This document shows positions 4,901 to 5,598 of a stretch of DNA of 5,598 nt, piece by piece. The stretch is from positions 1 through 5,598 of the forward strand of contig SLGL01000372.1 in NCBI GenBank assembly GCA_007123785.1, given 5' to 3'. The DNA is from Balneolaceae bacterium. Lineage in GTDB: Bacteria > Bacteroidota > Rhodothermia > Balneolales > Balneolaceae. The notes beneath the pieces were generated by a model. It worked only from the letters and a program-made list of their open reading frames with translations. It did not search any database and was not told the origin of the DNA. A program made the translations under genes and the position numbers. Position 1 is the stretch's first letter. Each line of letters opens with the position of its first letter.

Positions 4901-5598
4901 TTAGTCTTCAAATCCGGCTCTTTCCATTGCCTCTTCAGCTTCTTCTTCCATGCCGAGGGTTGTGTAGACCTGGAAGAGAGACTGCCAGTTTTCAGGATTG
5001 TCGGGATTAATTTCTGCGGCCCGTTCGTAATAAATGAGTGCTTCGCGAAGGTTTTCACGGGCTCTGTCGTCATACTCTTGCGCTTCCTGATTATCAGTGG
5101 TATTGTTCCGGCGCTCGAAAAGGTTAGCAGCACGGTTTTGGTAGATAATACCAAGAATGAAGTGGGCAGATTCACTGTCGGGCTCCAGTTCAGTCACTCG
5201 CTGCATTTCGCGAACTGCAATTTGGGTTAAATCATCAATTTCGGCTTCCTTTGCATCAATACGTGCTTGTATTTCTTCGAGTGAAGCTTCCGTTTGTTCA
5301 AGTTCGCTTCCACTCTGATTTCTTACCTCCGCCCGCAGATCAAACTGTTCCTGGTAGAGATCAGAGACACTGGCTGTTATCTGATCAACGTTCTGATAGA
5401 TTTGTGTTCCCAGTACCCGCCTGTATTGAGGGTTGTCGGGTTCATTTGCAATCAACTCTTCAACAAGGCTGACGGCTCTTTCCCTGTCGCCCGATTGAAT
5501 GTAGGCATCTGCCAGAAATTGTACAAAAATGGTTTCATCTTCATATGCGGCCATTGCCTTCTCAGAAAGCTCAATTGCCTTCTCATATTGATTTTCAT
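4901..5598 (-). CDS. TPR-repeat protein, paralogue of the downstream lipoprotein (5' end outside window)
   Basis: The frame stays open through the right edge: codons upstream of the internal ATG at 5554 read ENQYEKAIELSEKA, which completes a TPR helix, so the true start lies beyond 5598. About 231 residues are visible. Numbering from that internal Met, TPR units lie at about 7-38 (VQFLADAYIQSGDRERAVSL), 39-53 (EPDNPQYRRVLGTQIYQ), 120-145 (TELEPDSESAHFILGIIYQN) and 183-212 (INPDNPENWQSLFQVYTTLG). Residues about 60-118 are highly charged and heptad-like (ELEQTEASLEEIQARIDAKE), a probable coiled coil inserted between repeats. The end LGMEEEAEEAMERAGFED mirrors that of the next gene. Its role is probably as a scaffold; whether it has a signal peptide cannot be seen. 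It is the first visible gene of the minus-strand run, 23 nt before the TPR lipoprotein. Confidence 0.85.
   Translation of the reverse strand, partial: ENQYEKAIELSEKAMAAYEDETIFVQFLADAYIQSGDRERAVSLVEELIANEPDNPQYRRVLGTQIYQNVDQITASVSDLYQEQFDLRAEVRNQSGSELEQTEASLEEIQARIDAKEAEIDDLTQIAVREMQRVTELEPDSESAHFILGIIYQNRAANLFERRNNTTDNQEAQEYDDRARENLREALIYYERAAEINPDNPENWQSLFQVYTTLGMEEEAEEAMERAGFED
5553..5584. repeat. Short direct repeat within the TPR gene
   Basis: ATTGCCTTCTC occurs at 5553-5563 and again at 5574-5584, a 21-nt period. On the coding (minus) strand both copies encode EKA followed by Ile or Met, within YEKAIELSEKAM. The repeat keeps the frame (seven codons) and reflects a helix heptad in a TPR/coiled segment, or a small in-frame duplication. 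Confidence 0.6.

Noticed and set aside
5596..5598. ATG at the right edge on the minus strand as the start of the TPR gene
   Set aside because: It is out of frame with the TPR coding frame, which stays open through the edge.

Overview
The window reads as chromosomal DNA from a Gram-negative bacterium, probably of the Bacteroidota/Rhodothermota/Balneolota (FCB) kind. This rests on the moderate GC content, AT-rich start regions mostly without a Shine-Dalgarno motif, a lipoprotein with a type II signal, and TPR-rich proteins. No ribosomal or taxonomic marker is present, so the placement is an inference.

Left third (1-982, plus strand): a toxin-antitoxin cluster. It opens with the 3' end of a PIN-domain toxin-like gene (stop 165-167). 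A complete two-gene operon follows, with an AbrB/MazE-like antitoxin (372-593) overlapping by 4 nt a Doc/Fic toxin (590-982). Between the two modules lies the least ordinary stretch of the window. Positions 165-329 form an imperfect palindrome whose arms pair in three collinear blocks (8 or more, 7 and 15 bp), and each arm carries its own side hairpin, giving two nested three-way junctions. One arm, read on the minus strand, looks like a decayed tRNA-Asn (GTT). A short dyad at 333-351 is a candidate operator for the antitoxin/toxin operon.

Middle (983-1296): a 314-nt AT-rich convergent intergenic region with small hairpins, one of which (1155-1187) could terminate the toxin operon.

Right (1297-5598, minus strand): four genes in a tight run with gaps of 23, 6 and 17 nt. 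In transcription order they are a TPR protein cut by the window edge, a TPR lipoprotein, a PLP-dependent cystathionine gamma-synthase/gamma-lyase, and an acetyl-CoA acetyltransferase (thiolase). The two TPR genes are adjacent paralogues with matching C-termini. The two enzymes have intact catalytic residues and look like housekeeping genes for sulfur amino acid and acyl-CoA metabolism. Nothing in the sequence explains mechanistically why they follow two TPR genes. The strand switch, lower GC and decayed tRNA-like sequence on the left suggest an accessory patch abutting a conserved operon.
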